A stretch of 64,000 nt of DNA from Rehmannia glutinosa. Its lineage: Eukaryota; Streptophyta; Magnoliopsida; Lamiales; Orobanchaceae. Of the stretch, positions 11,747-24,164 are shown one piece after another. Under the pieces are notes generated by a model. That model did no database searches and was not told where the DNA came from. It worked only from the letters and a program-made list of their open reading frames with translations. The DNA lies in NCBI GenBank assembly GCA_016081115.2, contig CM071931.1, positions 18,390,317 through 18,454,316 of the forward strand. Reading direction: 5' to 3'. A program made the translations under genes and the position numbers. Within the stretch, counting starts at the first letter, position 1. The number at the start of each line of letters is the position of its first letter.

Positions 11747-12926
11747 AACTCCCCTTTTTGATGATTACAAACCAAAACAATTTTAGGAAGTTGATTTTAA
11801 AAACAAAACCAATTTTTCGGTCTTAAAGCATCAACCATTGCAAGCAAGATTCATCATAAGTACAAACACACAGGATAGGAGCAAAGATTTTTCAAAATCA
11901 TTTTTGCACAAGCTCCCCTATCAATATGCATATCAAGAACAAGTATACAAGCAACAATTAAAAGCTAAAAGCTTAGCTTTACAACAAGCTTGAATTCCAT
12001 GAGCTTATAAGCTCCCCCTATCACAAAACATTATTAGTCAAGCATAAAAGTCCACAATACATCAAATGGACTAAGCGACTTATAGCTTTTCTTGCAAGCT
12101 TATTTTTGCTTCTTTGAGCATATGAGCATTTTCTGTTTCTCCCCTTTGGAATCATCAAAAAGAATGTTAGCACGATAAAAACATCATATATTCATATCAA
12201 AGTGCGCAAATTTATCGATTTATTGAGCGTTTTGAAAATAGAAGCTTAAATTCCAAATAAAAGGAAAAATTGATCAATTGACTTGCAAAAGCTCATTTGA
12301 TTGATAAAACATGATCTCTATAAACTTATAAGACTTTTCAAATCGAGAGACTCATGTAGGTGATGAATTTTTCATTGAAACATTTTGTCGAACACTTGGC
12401 GTGCGTCGAATAAAACTAGAAGTATATACGCCGTTGAAATTCATTTAAGCCAAAAATTTTCATCACCAATTCAGTTCAAACAACATTCAATACATCATAA
12501 ATATTAAGCTCATCACATTCATATGAAACTAGCATCAAGAATTTTGCAAATAAGTCAAAATCTCAAGGTTGACCATTGAGCAAATGGAGTAAATTCTTAC
12601 CATTTGATCGGAAAAGATGAGCCATAATGATGATGATCATGATATATAATGTACATGTTGTAAAAAAGATGCATAGAAAACCATTTTGAATGAAATATGT
12701 GAAAATTTGGCAAAGGGGCGAAAAATGGCAAAATAAGTTAAAATGAAGAATCACGAGAAGATAGAGCGGTTTTAATCCAATTTTAGGCTTAGGGCGGCGT
12801 CGGCGTTGAGGGCGGTCGGCGTTGCCCTCAACCACTACCAGTCATGTCAGTTTTTCCAAAATCGAATTTTCAACCAAAAATCGATTTTTCTTTAAGTTTT
12901 AAGCGTGTAAAATGCAAACGTAAGCC
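11747..12926 (-). other. Spacer between RNase H and 3' LTR of the SIRE-type element
   Basis: Starts with the polypurine tract AAAAAGGGGAGTT (minus strand, about 11747-11760). The rest is AT-rich with no coding frame I can support. SIRE relatives sometimes carry an envelope-like frame in this position; no trace of one is recognised here. Confidence 0.5.
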
Positions 12927-15703
12927 TCATTCAATATGCATTATAACCGAGAGCTCGTATCGATGCAAAAGTCTCGGAAGATAGCGGTTTTGTAAAATGT
13001 CCGCTAATTGATCTTGAGATGGTACAAAAGATATCTCAATTTTCGTTTTAAAACACAATCCGCCCAGAAAATGATGTCGAATCTCAATATGTTTGAGTAC
13101 GGTTATGATGAACGGGTTTTGAGCAATGTTTATAAGCGGAAATATTATCACAAAAGATAGGAACACTTTCAAAGAACATTTATAATCCGCTAAGGTTTGT
13201 TTCATCCAAAGAAGTTGTGTACAACAAAATGCCACGGAAATATATTAAAGCCGACCGTTGAAAGTGAAACACAATTTTGTTTCTTTGAAAACCAAGAAAC
13301 TAGGCAATCACCTAGAAATTGACATGATCAGGAAGTAGTTTTCCGATCATCAATATTTCCGCATAATCAGAATCACTATAACCTTTAAGAGAAAAATTTT
13401 CATTCTTTGGATAGAATAATCCATATTGAATAGTACCTTTCAAATATCGAAAAATCCTTTGGGATTGCTTTGAAAACGAGCACATAGGCATACGACATGA
13501 AGAATGTCCGGTCTACTTGTGGTTAAATAAAGTAAAATACCAATCATACCACTATATTTGGATTCATCAACCGACTTGCCTTTTTCATCTTTGTCAATCT
13601 TGGCGCGTTTGTTGCCATTAGGGGTAGAGGTTCTTCCTTCTTCAATGCCAAATTTCTTCAAAAGCTCCTTTGTATATTTTGATTGAGAAATATAAATTCC
13701 TTCTTGGCATTGCTTAATTTGAAGTCAAGGAAGAAGTTGAGCTCCCCCATCATGCTCATTTCAAATTCACCTTGCATTAACTTAGAAAATTTCTTGCACA
13801 AGGATTCATTAGTAGCACCAAAAATAATATCATCAACATAAATTTGCACTAATAATCAATCTTGCCCTTTTCAAAAACAAAGAGAGTAGTGTCAACTTTA
13901 CCTCTTGTAAAACCATTTTGCAAAAAGAAAAAGAGCTAAGTCTATCATACCATGCACGGGTGCTTGTTTCAAACCATAAAAGGCCTTTTAAGTCTATAAA
14001 CATCATTAGGCCTAGAAAAATTTTCAAACCCCTGAGGTTGTTTTACATTGACTTCTTCTTGAATAATACCATTTAAAAATGCATTTTACATCCATTTGGT
14101 AAAGCTTGAAATTTTAAAACAAGAATAGGCAAGTAAAATAGAATAGCTTCTAAACGTGCTAAAAGTGCAAATGTTTCATCATAATCAATACCTTCTTCTG
14201 TAATGATAACCTTGAGCTACTAACCTTGCTTTGTTTTGAACAATATTGCCTTGGTCATCGAGCTTGTTAAATACCCATTTTGTACCAATAATGGTTTGAG
14301 ATGGAGGACAGATACTAATTCCCATACATCATTCCTTTCAAATTGATTCAACTCCTCTTGCATTTCTAAAAAACCAATCCTCATCTTCAATGGCTTCCCA
14401 GCATTTTTAGGCTCTTTTTGAGATATAAGAGCTTTCTCGGCAAATTTTCCTCAGTCATTTACTTTATCAAGGGAATCACTAATAATAATAAGATCTTTTG
14501 GGTGATCTCCCTTAAATTTCAATGCTACGGGAAGATTGAAGTATCACCTTTATCTTCTTGAGGAACACTTGAGCTTGAAGGTTGATCATTTTGAGTTTCA
14601 TCTTGAACAATGGGTTCAATAATATCCTCTTCATCACTTTCATCATTGGGTATCCTTTCAACACCAGCTTCATTAAGTTGACATGGATGGATGCTTCAAC
14701 AACCCCACTAGTCTTATTGTAAACCCGATATGCTTTGCTCTTGATTGAATACCCCATAAAAATTCTTTCATCGGCCTTAGGATCAAGTTTGTCTAATTGA
14801 TCCTTAGTATTCAAAATAAAACATTTACATCCAAATATTTTGAAATAACTAATATTTGGAGTTCTTCCTTTCCAAAGCTCATATGGAGTTTTATTCATTT
14901 AGGACGAATATAAACTCGATTAATGACATAACAAAGCGGTATACGGCCGCCCAAAAATATTTTGGAAGTGAAAATTCATTTAGCATGGACCGACTCATTT
15001 CTTGAAGTGTCAGGATTAACTTCCTTTCGGCTACTCCATTTTGTTGAGGTGTCCTTGGGCGAAAAATTATGACTATATCCCTTGGTTTCACAAAAGACTC
15101 TAAATTAACCGTCAAATTCTCCACCTCGATCACTTGAATAGACTTAATAGTATCTTCCTTTTCATTTTCAATGAGTCTACACTACTTAACAAACTCGTTA
15201 ACGGCATCGCTTTTATTTGTAAGAAATAGAGCCCAAGTATATCTAGAAAAATCATCAACTATAACAAAAAGTGTAATGTTTTCCACTTAGACTTGCATGT
15301 ACCAATATCCCCATACAAATCAAGATGAAGCATTTGTAGGGGTTTGGTAGTGGAAATTTCATTTTTAGGCTTAAAACTACTCTTAACTAATTTGTTCTTT
15401 TGACAAGTGTCACATAAGCCAAGATTTTCAAAATTCAATTTGGGTAGTCCTTCTACATGTTGGTTTTGTAAATAGTTTGCAAATTTTGTATCCAACATGT
15501 CCAAGTCGCCTATTCCATAAACTAGTTAAATCATTATTGGCGACAAGACAAGAAACATTTTGACTAACCAAATCAACTTGTACAAATTTTGTAAAGATTA
15601 TCTTTTCTAATTGCTTCACAAATAATTTTATCATTTTTGGAAATAAAGGCATTTTCTTTATTAAAAACAACATTATAATTTGAATCACAAAGTTGGCTAA
15701 CAC
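12927..15703 (-). pseudogene. Copia pol relic: GAG-pre-integrase, integrase, RT, RNase H
   Basis: Read from high to low coordinates. GAG-pre-integrase at about 15703-15400 reads SLWNRRLGHVGYKICKLF, then LCDTCQKNKLVKSSFKPKN at about 15420. Integrase at 15133-14891 contains RPRTPQQNGVAERK, continuing at 14898-14512 with NKTPYELWKGRTPNISYFK. RT at about 14400-13650 has TKWVFNKLDDQGNIVQNKAR near 14240 and the catalytic block QIYVDDIIFGATNES at about 13846. The frame continues at 13661-13440 with SGMIGILLYLTTSRPDI. RNase H at 13235-12927 has KHIEIRHHF and DQLADIL. YVDD is intact, but the frame is broken at many points, so no full polyprotein is made. These motifs are those of the SIRE clade. Confidence 0.85.
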
Positions 15704-16039
15704 TTATCAAATTGAACTTAAGCCCCTTCTACTAAAGAACATTACTAAGAGAGAAAGAAGATTTACCAATTTCTCCATTTCCAAGAATTCTTCCTTTGCC
15801 ATTGCGAACATGACCATACCCTCTTCTTGGAGCTTGATGTTGGTAAAAGTTCTCTCTTTCGGTCATATGGCGTGAACATCCATTTGTCCACGAGCCATTT
15901 TGAATCTTCGTTGTTGTTTATAGCCCTATAACCTACTGAGAGGAATTATTTTTAGGTACCCTATAATTTTTGGGGGTCCATGGGGTTAGCCTTGAGACCT
16001 TTAGGTCTCCAATAATAGCTAAAATTATTCTTCAATTTA

Positions 16040-17525
16040 CAATTGCTAGCATAGTGTCCATTTTACCACAATAAAAACAAGTAATAATACGAGGACTAAT
16101 AGCACGTACAAATGTTGGACCTTGGTCTTTTTTCTTAAAAGCATTTTGAAAGGTTTGTAACCAAGTCCTAATTTAGAATGCTCACCTCTTTGTGCATCTA
16201 AAATTTTTGTGACTTTATCCGTTATAAATTGAATCGATGCATCCTTTTTCAAATTTTCAATATCATTTGTGAGCGTTTGTTTTTCGGTTTCAAGTGCTAC
16301 GGACCATAGTAAGAGTAATAGCATGAGCTTTATCAAAGAGAGTCATAAGAGGTAAATAATTTATCTTTTTCTAGTTTAAGCTCTTTATGCTCCTTTTCAA
16401 ATTCTTGTATTTAATAATCAAATTTTGAAACTCATTTTGCAATTCATCAAAATCACATTGTAATTCATCAACTAGGGAAGATGAAGCATTAGAGTGTACT
16501 GCCTCGGTATTTTCATCGTCTATAGCCATAAGACCATGTTGGATTCTCCTTCCTCGTCGGTTGTTTCAAGTAATTCATCCCAAGTTTTGACGTCGCATTT
16601 AACGCCTTCTTTTGGAAAAGGCTTTTCTTCTTTTGTTCCTCTTAGCTAATTTTTGGGCAATCGGCTATGTAGTGCCCGGATTTTCCGCATTTTGAAACAA
16701 GAATTGTCTCTTGGCTTTCTTGCTTTATTTTTATTTACAAATTTTGCAAATTTTCTAACAAGAAGTTTTCTTCATCATCCTCATCACTAGCATAATAAAC
16801 ATTATTAGAAGAAGATGCTAAACCTTTAATAATATTTTGCGTACCGGTTTTTAGAGGTGGATGGTTGAAAATTTTCCTCTCCTTGAGATATACTTCATAG
16901 ATGAGAAGATTCCCAATGAGCTCATCAAACTTGGTCTCAAGATTTTGAGCTTCGTGATTGCCGTCACCTTTTTAGGACCATGGCCGGAAGGGCGTTAATA
17001 CCTTGGTCACCTTGTCTTCTTCGGAGATGACCTTTCCAAGAGCCACAAGAGGATTGACTATGTTGTCAAGCCTTTCCCACCATTTTTTGATATGCTTTAA
17101 CCATCATGCATATTGAAATTTTCAAAATCTTTCACAAGCATTGTTTTTTTGCTTGTTTCACTTTCTTTGTGCCCTCATAAATGGTTTCTAAGTTTTCCCA
17201 AACTTCATGTGCCCGACCGTATGCCTCTTATGCGATTATATTCGGTGGCGGTAAGAGAGCAATGTAAAATGTTTAAGGCACTTACCGTTTAAAGAAAACC
17301 TTCTTGTCATTTCATCATATTCCTTGAACGGCAGGAGTGGTGGTACCATCCTCAATTTTGTTGTTGGTTGAGCAACTCCTTCAATGACCACATTCCAAAT
17401 ATCAAATCCACACCACTTGTAAAAGCACTCCATACGGTCTTTCCAAAATTCGTAGTTGTTGGCGTCGAATAGTGGTGGCTTGTTGTGGATGGCGCGGTGG
17501 TGAGATGAGCATCATGTGTAGCCAT
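16040..17525 (-). pseudogene. Copia gag relic with zinc knuckle
   Basis: The likely start is the ATG at 17525-17523 (MATHDAHLTTAPSTT), shortly after the primer-binding site. The UBN2-like gag core follows in another frame at 17433-17236 (MECFYKWCGFDIWNVVIEG). A CCHC zinc knuckle at about 16705-16660 reads CGKSGHYIADCP, with an extra base before it. The part from 16600 to 16040 holds acidic and coiled segments without an open frame. Several frameshifts make it non-functional. Confidence 0.7.
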
Positions 17526-17584
17526 GGATCTTTCCTCTTTACTCGAAATCGAGCTAGCCAAAGAGTTTGGCTCACGATACCACT

Positions 17585-18022
17585 TGTTAGTCCAAGTGGC
17601 TACGATAATCTAGAAGGGGGTGAATAGATTATGCGATTTTCGAAATCACCCTTTTTTCTAATCAACAAGTAAATGACAAGAATGTAAATGCGGAAATTAA
17701 ACAACACTCGTTGATTTAAAGAGTTCAACCACACTGGGGCTAATCTGCTCCACCCTAGTATCTCGGGATGGATTTCAAAAAGAAAAAGATTTTATTAAGT
17801 ACCACAATTAATACAACACCTTGAGATCACCACAATCCTTACAACACCTTCAAGAGATTACCACAATCTTCTTCATACCACCTGAAGAGTACCACACTCT
17901 TCAAACACCTATCACCTAGATCACCCAGTGTATTCTTACCACAAGAATACTCACAATGATGTCTTGTGTTGAATGATGGACAAAAATTCAAGATTACAAC
18001 TCTATGAAACCAATACAAAGAT
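17585..18022 (-). repeat. Truncated 5' LTR of the SIRE-type element
   Basis: Matches the first ~450 bp (plus orientation) of 10437-11746 at high identity with small indels. It begins TGTTAGTCCAAGTGG next to the primer-binding site and stops abruptly at ATACAAAGAT, where the other copy continues TGAGTGCAAG. Confidence 0.8.
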
Positions 18023-18850
18023 GATTTTTATTGAACATGGCTTTGTCGAGGTTTTGTAAAAGAATATCCTTGGCCACATTGTGAAGTTGTAGATTTTTCT
18101 ATCATCATTTGTCCATTCACTCTTGGTTTTTCAACCATAGGCTGGTCTAGGAAGCGACATCTCTTCACCTTCACCATGACTCTTCTTACGGTATGTTCAC
18201 TTTTAAAATTTGTAGTGGCCCATCCTCTATCATCCTATCCAATCTCATCGTGTAATCTTTGATAGATGAGCTGCATCTGGTTTTCAATCAAATTCTTCAA
18301 TTGTGAACATAGGGATACGTGTCAAATTTGCTTCCATGATAATAACTTTTGATAATAAAAAGAGTTTTGAAAACTTTAGTACTAAAACGGACTTTGAAAA
18401 ATTTGGATATCTAGTTCGGAACCGAGTGTGGAAGGGCTCAATGAACCAACCGCTCATTACCACTTGTAGGTCCCAAGGGGGTGTGAGTGTAAGGTTTAGA
18501 AGGGGTGGGGTTGAATAAACCTTACCAACTTTCGATTTAGTCCTTTTTAAAATTCGAGTTGAAACTACACGTTGTGTCCTTGGTGGATAGCCAATTTAGT
18601 TAATCAAGAGAGTTAGTCACTCAACCAGACTGATTGAAATTTGATAGAATAACTCACCTTGTTGGGACCAATTAGCTCAATCTGTGATCTGTTTCCGAAG
18701 ACTTTACACCCTTAAAATTGATTTATTAATGATTTAATGCTTGGTTTTAGTACTTAGATTATCAAGTGGATAGCAAATTTATCGTGAGTTAAACAAATAA
18801 TGATATAGAGATTAAGTCTTGGGAAATGTAAATGACACGATAAGATTTTT
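18023..18850 (-). mobile_element. Copia element end in inverted orientation (LTR plus gag start)
   Basis: Reverse complement of about 20000-20720. From 18465 upward is LTR sequence (its last bases read CCTACA on the minus strand). From 18464 down come a primer-binding-like AGTGGTAATGAGCGG and the first part of gag. The gag part is cut at 18023 by fusion with the SIRE-type LTR. It pairs with the next element as a head-to-head inverted repeat. Confidence 0.7.
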
Positions 18851-19060
18851 GTTAGAAATTTATTGTTTAGATTTTGATGAATGCCATGTAAAACTTAGAA
18901 TAGGAAGTTGGCACCCATTTTTGTTGTAAACGCATTGTAACAAATAGAAATTTAGTCAGTGAGTTAAATCACTATGCCTGGGCATAACATGACACAACTG
19001 GAGACTAGTGAGAGAGACTCATTGCGAGACAATGAGTTTGTAAAAGAAGAAAGATGGAAC
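18851..19060. other. Centre of the copia inverted repeat, non-coding
   Basis: Sequence between the two inverted LTR copies. No gene, TIR or repeat is recognised. Confidence 0.4.
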
Positions 19061-20354
19061 TGTTGAAGGTTAAATTTGAGATGCGTGACTAAAGATCGAT
19101 CAAAGTCAACTCAAGATAGTCAAGTCTCTGGTTGAGTAGCCGAGAAGAGTCATTTAATGATTGGAAGTCAACTCAAAGTCACCGGGAAAGCAATCACGAA
19201 TCAATGTCGAGATAATCGAAAGAGATCCGTTGCAAAATCAAGAGAATTACTTAAACAAGTAATACCTCCATGTACTACCTTTCTCAAGTGCTCAGTCGAA
19301 GCGTGCAAGGGAATGAACGATGGGAAGCACTACACCGTGTCGTTCTTCAAAGTCAAGAATAATTAATACGAGGAAGTGGCAATTCCAAGGAGTTACCTTG
19401 AACAAGAAAGCCAACGACCATAAGTGACTTTAAAAATAAGCCTATCTCTTCAGCAGATTTTGAAAGATCACTATAAAAGGCCGAGGAATGACTCGAGAGA
19501 GAAGGTTACCTCCAACTACGAACATTCAAGAAAACATTTGAACTGTAACCAAAATATTCTCAAATCATTCAGATTAATCCTCAAGCCTAATTACGAAGGA
19601 AATCAATCCAACACTCATGTGGAAGGAAGATAACAATCGGTTGAAGAGGAAACTTGAAGAATCAAGGGTCTACATTCCACGGAGGATTGTAGGAAGGTTC
19701 AGGTCGAACCAGTCTCGAGTTTTTGGAGGAGGAGCCGTTGCTCAAATCAAAACTTGAGCAAGTGATGAGCAACGTAGCAAGCGAGCGCCCTATGAAGAAG
19801 GCGAGTGGACGAAATCGGTCAGTGACCAAGGCATCTCGATTTGAGTCCGAAGGATCAAGTCGGTTGTGGCAGTGTCAAGACTTGTATACGGTATTACCTG
19901 CGTATCTTGTTAATCTTAGTGGATTCCTCCAGGAGTTGGAGAAGAGAGGAGAAGAATTACCCCATCTTTGAACCTCTATAAAAACATATCGTGTCATTTA
20001 TATTTGGCACTTTAATTCACGCATCTTATTTGTTTTAATGCATGTGACATATTTGCTATCAGATAATCTCTAAATCTAAAAAGTATTAAATCTTAACTAA
20101 ACCAAACTTAAGGGTGTTAAGTCTTCGGCGAAAACAAACCCGAGTTGAGCTAATTAGGTCTTAACGGTGAGTTATTCTATCAACGGCTTCGGTCATGCGT
20201 TTGGTGATAACTCTTTGATTAACTAAATTGGTTGTCCACCAGGACACAAGCGTATAGTGTCGACTTTGAATTTTATAAAAGGACAAAAGTGAAAAGTTGG
20301 CCAAGGTTTATTCAACCCCCTTCTAAACCTTACACTCACCCCTTGGGACCTACA
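19061..20354 (+). repeat. 5' LTR of a second copia element
   Basis: The inner end is firm: GGGACCTACA at 20345-20354 is followed directly by a primer-binding-like AGGTATTATCGGAGCGG. The outer end is uncertain; TGTTGAAGGTTAAATTTG at 19060 is a plausible TG start giving a ~1.3-kb LTR. A TATA-like TATAAAAACA lies at 19978. About 20000-20354 is matched in reverse complement by 18465-18850. Confidence 0.6.
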
Positions 20355-21900
20355 AGGTATTATCGGAGCGGTTGGTTCATTGGCCTTTCACGCCTTTGGT
20401 TGCGAACTAGATCTCCAAACTTTTCAAGTCTGTTTAGTACTTAAGTTTTCAAAAACTCCTTTTATCATTAAAAGTTATTATCATGGAAGCAAATTTGACA
20501 CGCATCCCCTATGTTCACAATTGAAGAATTTGATGATTGGAAAATTCGTATGCGAGGCTCATCTATCGGCATTACTTGATGAAATGTGGATAATGATAGA
20601 GGAGGAAGTGGGCAGCTGCAAATCTTAAGGTGAACACGGTATGAAGAGCTACAGGCGAAGGTGAAGAGGATGTTGCCCTAGACCGGCTATGGTTTGAAAA
20701 ACCAAATGAATGGACAAATGATGACAAAAAGATACAACCTGGACAATGTGGCCAAGGACATCCTTTACAAAACCTTGGACAAAGCCCGTATTCATAAAAG
20801 GAGTCGAATCTATCTTCATGACTAAAGAAATCAGGACAAGCTAACATTGATTTGTGAAGTGAGTAAAATCAGAGAATAAATTATCGGTGTTTATTACAAA
20901 AATTGAGAATTTCAAAATGATTGCGGGAGAAAACACGGATCAGCGGATGCTCGGTTCACGAGAAATCACCAACGAGCTATCTTCATGAAAGAAATATACG
21001 AAGGAAATGTGTGTGAAGATCTAAAAAAGTCTCGTTTGGGATAGAGTAGAGGGTCATGGCAGAGATATTCCATTGACCTGTCGAGACCTCCAGCCATGAA
21101 CTATTCTCAGATCCTCTCAAAAGCACCTACGATTTGGGCTGATAAGAAAGATCGGGAAGAGACAAGTTATTGCCCAAAATAGAAATTTGCTCACAAATTG
21201 TTAAGGATGGAAAGAGAGTGAGGTCGAAAGTCATTGATCGGAAGAAATAATACACGATGGTTCAAAGGTTCAACAAGTTCTTCAATAAATACAAGAGAAG
21301 CGAGCGAATCTTCCCGAGCGCTCGGCTCCACTCCAGAGTCAAAAGTAGGCCAACCAAGAAGCGATTATCGAGTTTGAATATCAAAGGTAGGCAATCCGAA
21401 TGGAAAAGAGGTGATCAAAAATTTGAATATCTATCTTTGGGCCCATGAGCAGCCGAATCATTTATGCCATTGATAGTCCGTATCACCTTAGTTAACAAAT
21501 ACGGGGAATGAAGAGAAAGAAGAAAGGTCTTGAGAGAAGACAAGAAAGAAAAGGTAATGTTGAGCTGAGGGGGCTGTGAGGCGGCCGTCGAAGACGGCGG
21601 TCCGGAAGCGGTGAAAGCGGCTACTTTCAGTGATACGAAGAAGAAAGCCACGGTCGTTTGATGGCGAACGAATCGGCTTTGACCAAGAAGATGAGGTGCA
21701 CTCTAACTCATCAAACTCAAATTCGATGTTAGTGGCTGTGATACACACATACGTCCCCCTTGCTTGATCTTTATGATTCATTAGGCAAAATGATGAAAGA
21801 TTTTGAGCCCACATTAAATCCTCATGTGCCCAAATGAGGAAAGCAGCCTTACCGAAGCCAAAACTCACGGTGACTAAGAGAGTGATCTCTAAGTCAAATA
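20355..21900 (+). pseudogene. Copia gag relic downstream of the LTR
   Basis: Gag-type peptides are readable over several frames. At about 20515-20565 the product reads FDDWKIRMRGSSIGIT; at about 20660-20780 the frames give WFEKPNEWTNDDKK and YNLDNVAKDILYKTLDKA; at about 20840 NQDKLTLICEVS appears. These fit the UBN2/retrotrans-gag pattern of copia elements. Beyond 21400 only short acidic and lysine-rich pieces remain. Stops and shifts are frequent. Pol is absent: the sequence runs into unclassified DNA and the assembly gap. Confidence 0.6.
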
Positions 21901-22009
21901 GGTGATGAGAATAAAAGTTTAAAAAAATTTAAAATGCCAAGCTAATAACGAGGAAATAGGCTTGCCATAGAAAAGGAGAATGACCTCAAAATGAGCAATA
22001 CGTAACTTC

Positions 22010-22109
22010 NNNNNNNNNNNNNNNNNNNNNNNNNNNNNNNNNNNNNNNNNNNNNNNNNNNNNNNNNNNNNNNNNNNNNNNNNNNNNNNNNNNNNNNNNNN
22101 NNNNNNNNN
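22010..22109. other. Assembly gap of 100 N
   Basis: Exactly 100 undetermined bases, a conventional placeholder length. The true distance between the flanks is unknown. Confidence 0.99.
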
Positions 22110-22485
22110 ATGACAATTGTCTTATAACTGGGATTAGTGTTGTTACAAAGGGATCAATATATTGTTTATTTGGACAAACCAATATTGAAGAAAAATAACT
22201 ATTAAGGCAATATATAATGCCGCATGTGTCTAGGCGGAGGGTATGGCATAGACCTCTACCTATTTATTAACTTCAAAAAAGGACTTACATATTAAGCCTG
22301 ACCTGCAATTTCAACAAAAATGAAGAAACTTTAAACTAAATCTAACTTAACTTTACATATATTTTCTAATCTAAAAGTTTCCTATCTATTAATGAAGTAA
22401 ACTACTTGCATATCCTAACGGTGGAAATTTCATATTCATAAATCTATTCTTGAGAACATCCAAATTATCAGAATAGCTCCTTGCA
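22110..22485. other. Sequence between the gap and NAC relic A, no gene seen
   Basis: AT-rich, no reading frame or repeat that I can support. It would be the 3' flank of NAC relic A. Confidence 0.5.
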
Positions 22486-22933
22486 TCATGCATCCTCGGT
22501 AACCTCTTCATCCCTTGATTTGTAGCTTTTTTTATTTTTATGGATTCGACAAAGAACCAAAGTATTTTGTATCTGTAGTAATATATAAATTTGCAAAAAA
22601 GTCATGGTCAACTTTATATAAAAATACAATAAAATAAGACACACACATATATAAACTTGTACACGAACCTTTTTAGCCTCATCAGTGTCTGAGGGAGTCC
22701 GTAGCGTGTACTCATGCATAATCCAATTGGTCTTCTTATCTTTGGAAGATTTATCCTTGTAATAATAAACCAAAGCCTTACAATATCCAACTTCCTCTCC
22801 ATGGTGTCTGATGGGTTTATCACTAGTACTGGTAGACTTCCAATATCCATTTGGGGTTTGTCTATTTGCGTGCTATTAGTACTTATTTTCTTCCTCTCAG
22901 TAAATATGTACAATTCATTTTCTCCAAGTATAT
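22486..22933 (-). pseudogene. NAC relic A (exons 2 and 3 only), divergent paralogue
   Basis: Exon 2 spans 22933-22669. It begins after a CTACAG acceptor, reads ILGENELYIFTERKK, then needs a one-base frame change near 22860 to read PNGYWKSTSTSDKP, VGYCKALVYYYKDKS and KKTNWIMHEYTL (NAC subdomains C and D). A GTTCGT donor follows AAG. Exon 3 (22572-22486) reads IQNTLVLCRIHKNKKSY and stops after EVTEDA, so it is only 28 codons and lacks the VDWDD repeats of the other copies. No exon 1 was found upstream. It is clearly more diverged than copies B-F, and its YWK.T and LVLCRI residues are closer to typical NAC proteins. Non-functional as it stands. Confidence 0.8.
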
Positions 22934-23588
22934 CTGTAGGAGAAATTGAGTATTTATTGTTAATAACTCTAAAAATACAAAAGACTAGGAAGAACAAATT
23001 AATATACATAGTGATACATGATATTAATAATGGATAATTACAAAACTACCCATGAGGTTTGGTGTAATTAGGAAAAAAATCCTAATTATATGATGATCAT
23101 CATTTTTTTAATTATAAAAGTACGTACATAATAAAATTTAAAATAACAGGCTGAATATTTCATGATTTATTCTTTTAAACATATAAATAAAACATTATCA
23201 AATAATAAACATGTGTATCTATAACGCGAGTGACAAGGAGAAATTAATTAAATTTATTGGACAAACAAGAAGCGAGAGAAAAAAAGAAAACTAAAGAAGA
23301 GAAACCCACGTATCTTATTTTGACTGAATATTGTAAATATTCAATAAAATTACATTTGTGGGGTATTTGACAACTTCTTTAAAAATACTCAGTATAAAGG
23401 TAGGCGCTATGAGCATTAGCGCCTACACAAATTGATTTTTTTTTTGGCGCAGGTCAAACCAACTTCTCTAGCAAAGTTTCATCATTTCTACTTCATTTAA
23501 GTCCCCGCCACTGTTTTTCCACTGTTATTCCCCACTGTTTCTTCCTCTCCCTTACTGAACTCTGTAAAACATTACAGCCCTAAGCCCC
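22934..23588. other. Flank of NAC relic A, with an inverted copy of intron-1-type sequence
   Basis: About 23320-23390 (ATTACATTTGTGGGGTATTTG) is the reverse complement of part of intron 1 of NAC C (32050-32105). A perfect 8-bp inverted repeat, TAGGCGCT...AGCGCCTA, with a 9-base loop occupies 23401-23425. No gene. Confidence 0.5.
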
Positions 23589-23910
23589 CAACTAGGGATG
23601 TAAACGAATCAGACCGAGACAAATATAAATATATTTTATTCGTATTCACGAGTTACAAAATATTCTTATTCGAAATCTTTTAATATTCAAATACAATAAC
23701 ACTGATTATTATTCATATTTGAAATATATTCGAATATATTTGTGGGATAGTTGACAATCTCTTTAATAAACCAAGTATAACGGCCAATGAGATTAGTGCC
23801 TTAAGGTTGTTCCTATCAGTTTTTGTATTTGAATATTAAAAGAATTCGGATAAAAATATTCTGTAAATAAGGCGAATACGAATAGAATATATTTATATTC
23901 GACTCGATAA
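23589..23910. mobile_element. hAT-type MITE relic, one end intact
   Basis: Begins TAGGGATGTAAACGAATC and continues with AATATA/TATTCG-rich sequence. Related material in the opposite sense ends in GTTTACACCCCTAG at about 32010-32024 and GTTTGCACCCCTAG at about 55728-55742. The right end is cut at ACTCGATAAGGG. The terminal TAGGGGTG-type repeat suggests hAT. No transposase is present. Confidence 0.5.
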
Positions 23911-24164
23911 GGGATAGAAATGGTGTGGGGAATGAGTAGGCGCCAAGAACCAATAACCAAGAACCAAGAACGTCCAAGAACCGCACATGCTATAAATCTT
24001 TATAGATCATCACAATGAATTAGGACCATGCATGCAAGAACTAGAACTCAAATGAAACTAATATCAAGAAAAAACAAATTAAGGCGACCAATATATATAT
24101 AAACTTGATTAATAATAAATATTAATCTTTCGTTGCTAAAACATTCGTGAATGGCAAAAACTCA

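Larger units (their letters stand above)
10437..18022 (-). mobile_element. Ty1/copia element of SIRE/Maximus type, decayed
   Basis: A minus-strand element. The 3' LTR is at 10437-11746 and the truncated 5' LTR at 17585-18022; between them gag, integrase, reverse transcriptase and RNase H relics follow in copia order (integrase before RT). A primer-binding site close to TGGTATCGTGAGCC (complementary to initiator-Met tRNA type) lies at about 17569-17582, and a polypurine tract beside the 3' LTR at 11747-11760. The long spacer between RNase H and the 3' LTR (about 11760-12930) is typical of SIRE elements, which may carry an extra frame there; none is intact here. The 5' LTR breaks off at 18022 against unrelated copia sequence, so target duplications cannot be checked. 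Confidence 0.85.

Noticed and set aside
23401..23425. 8-bp inverted repeat as a terminator or small RNA
   Set aside because: Short stem with no T-tract logic in plants and no further conservation; recorded only as a repeat.
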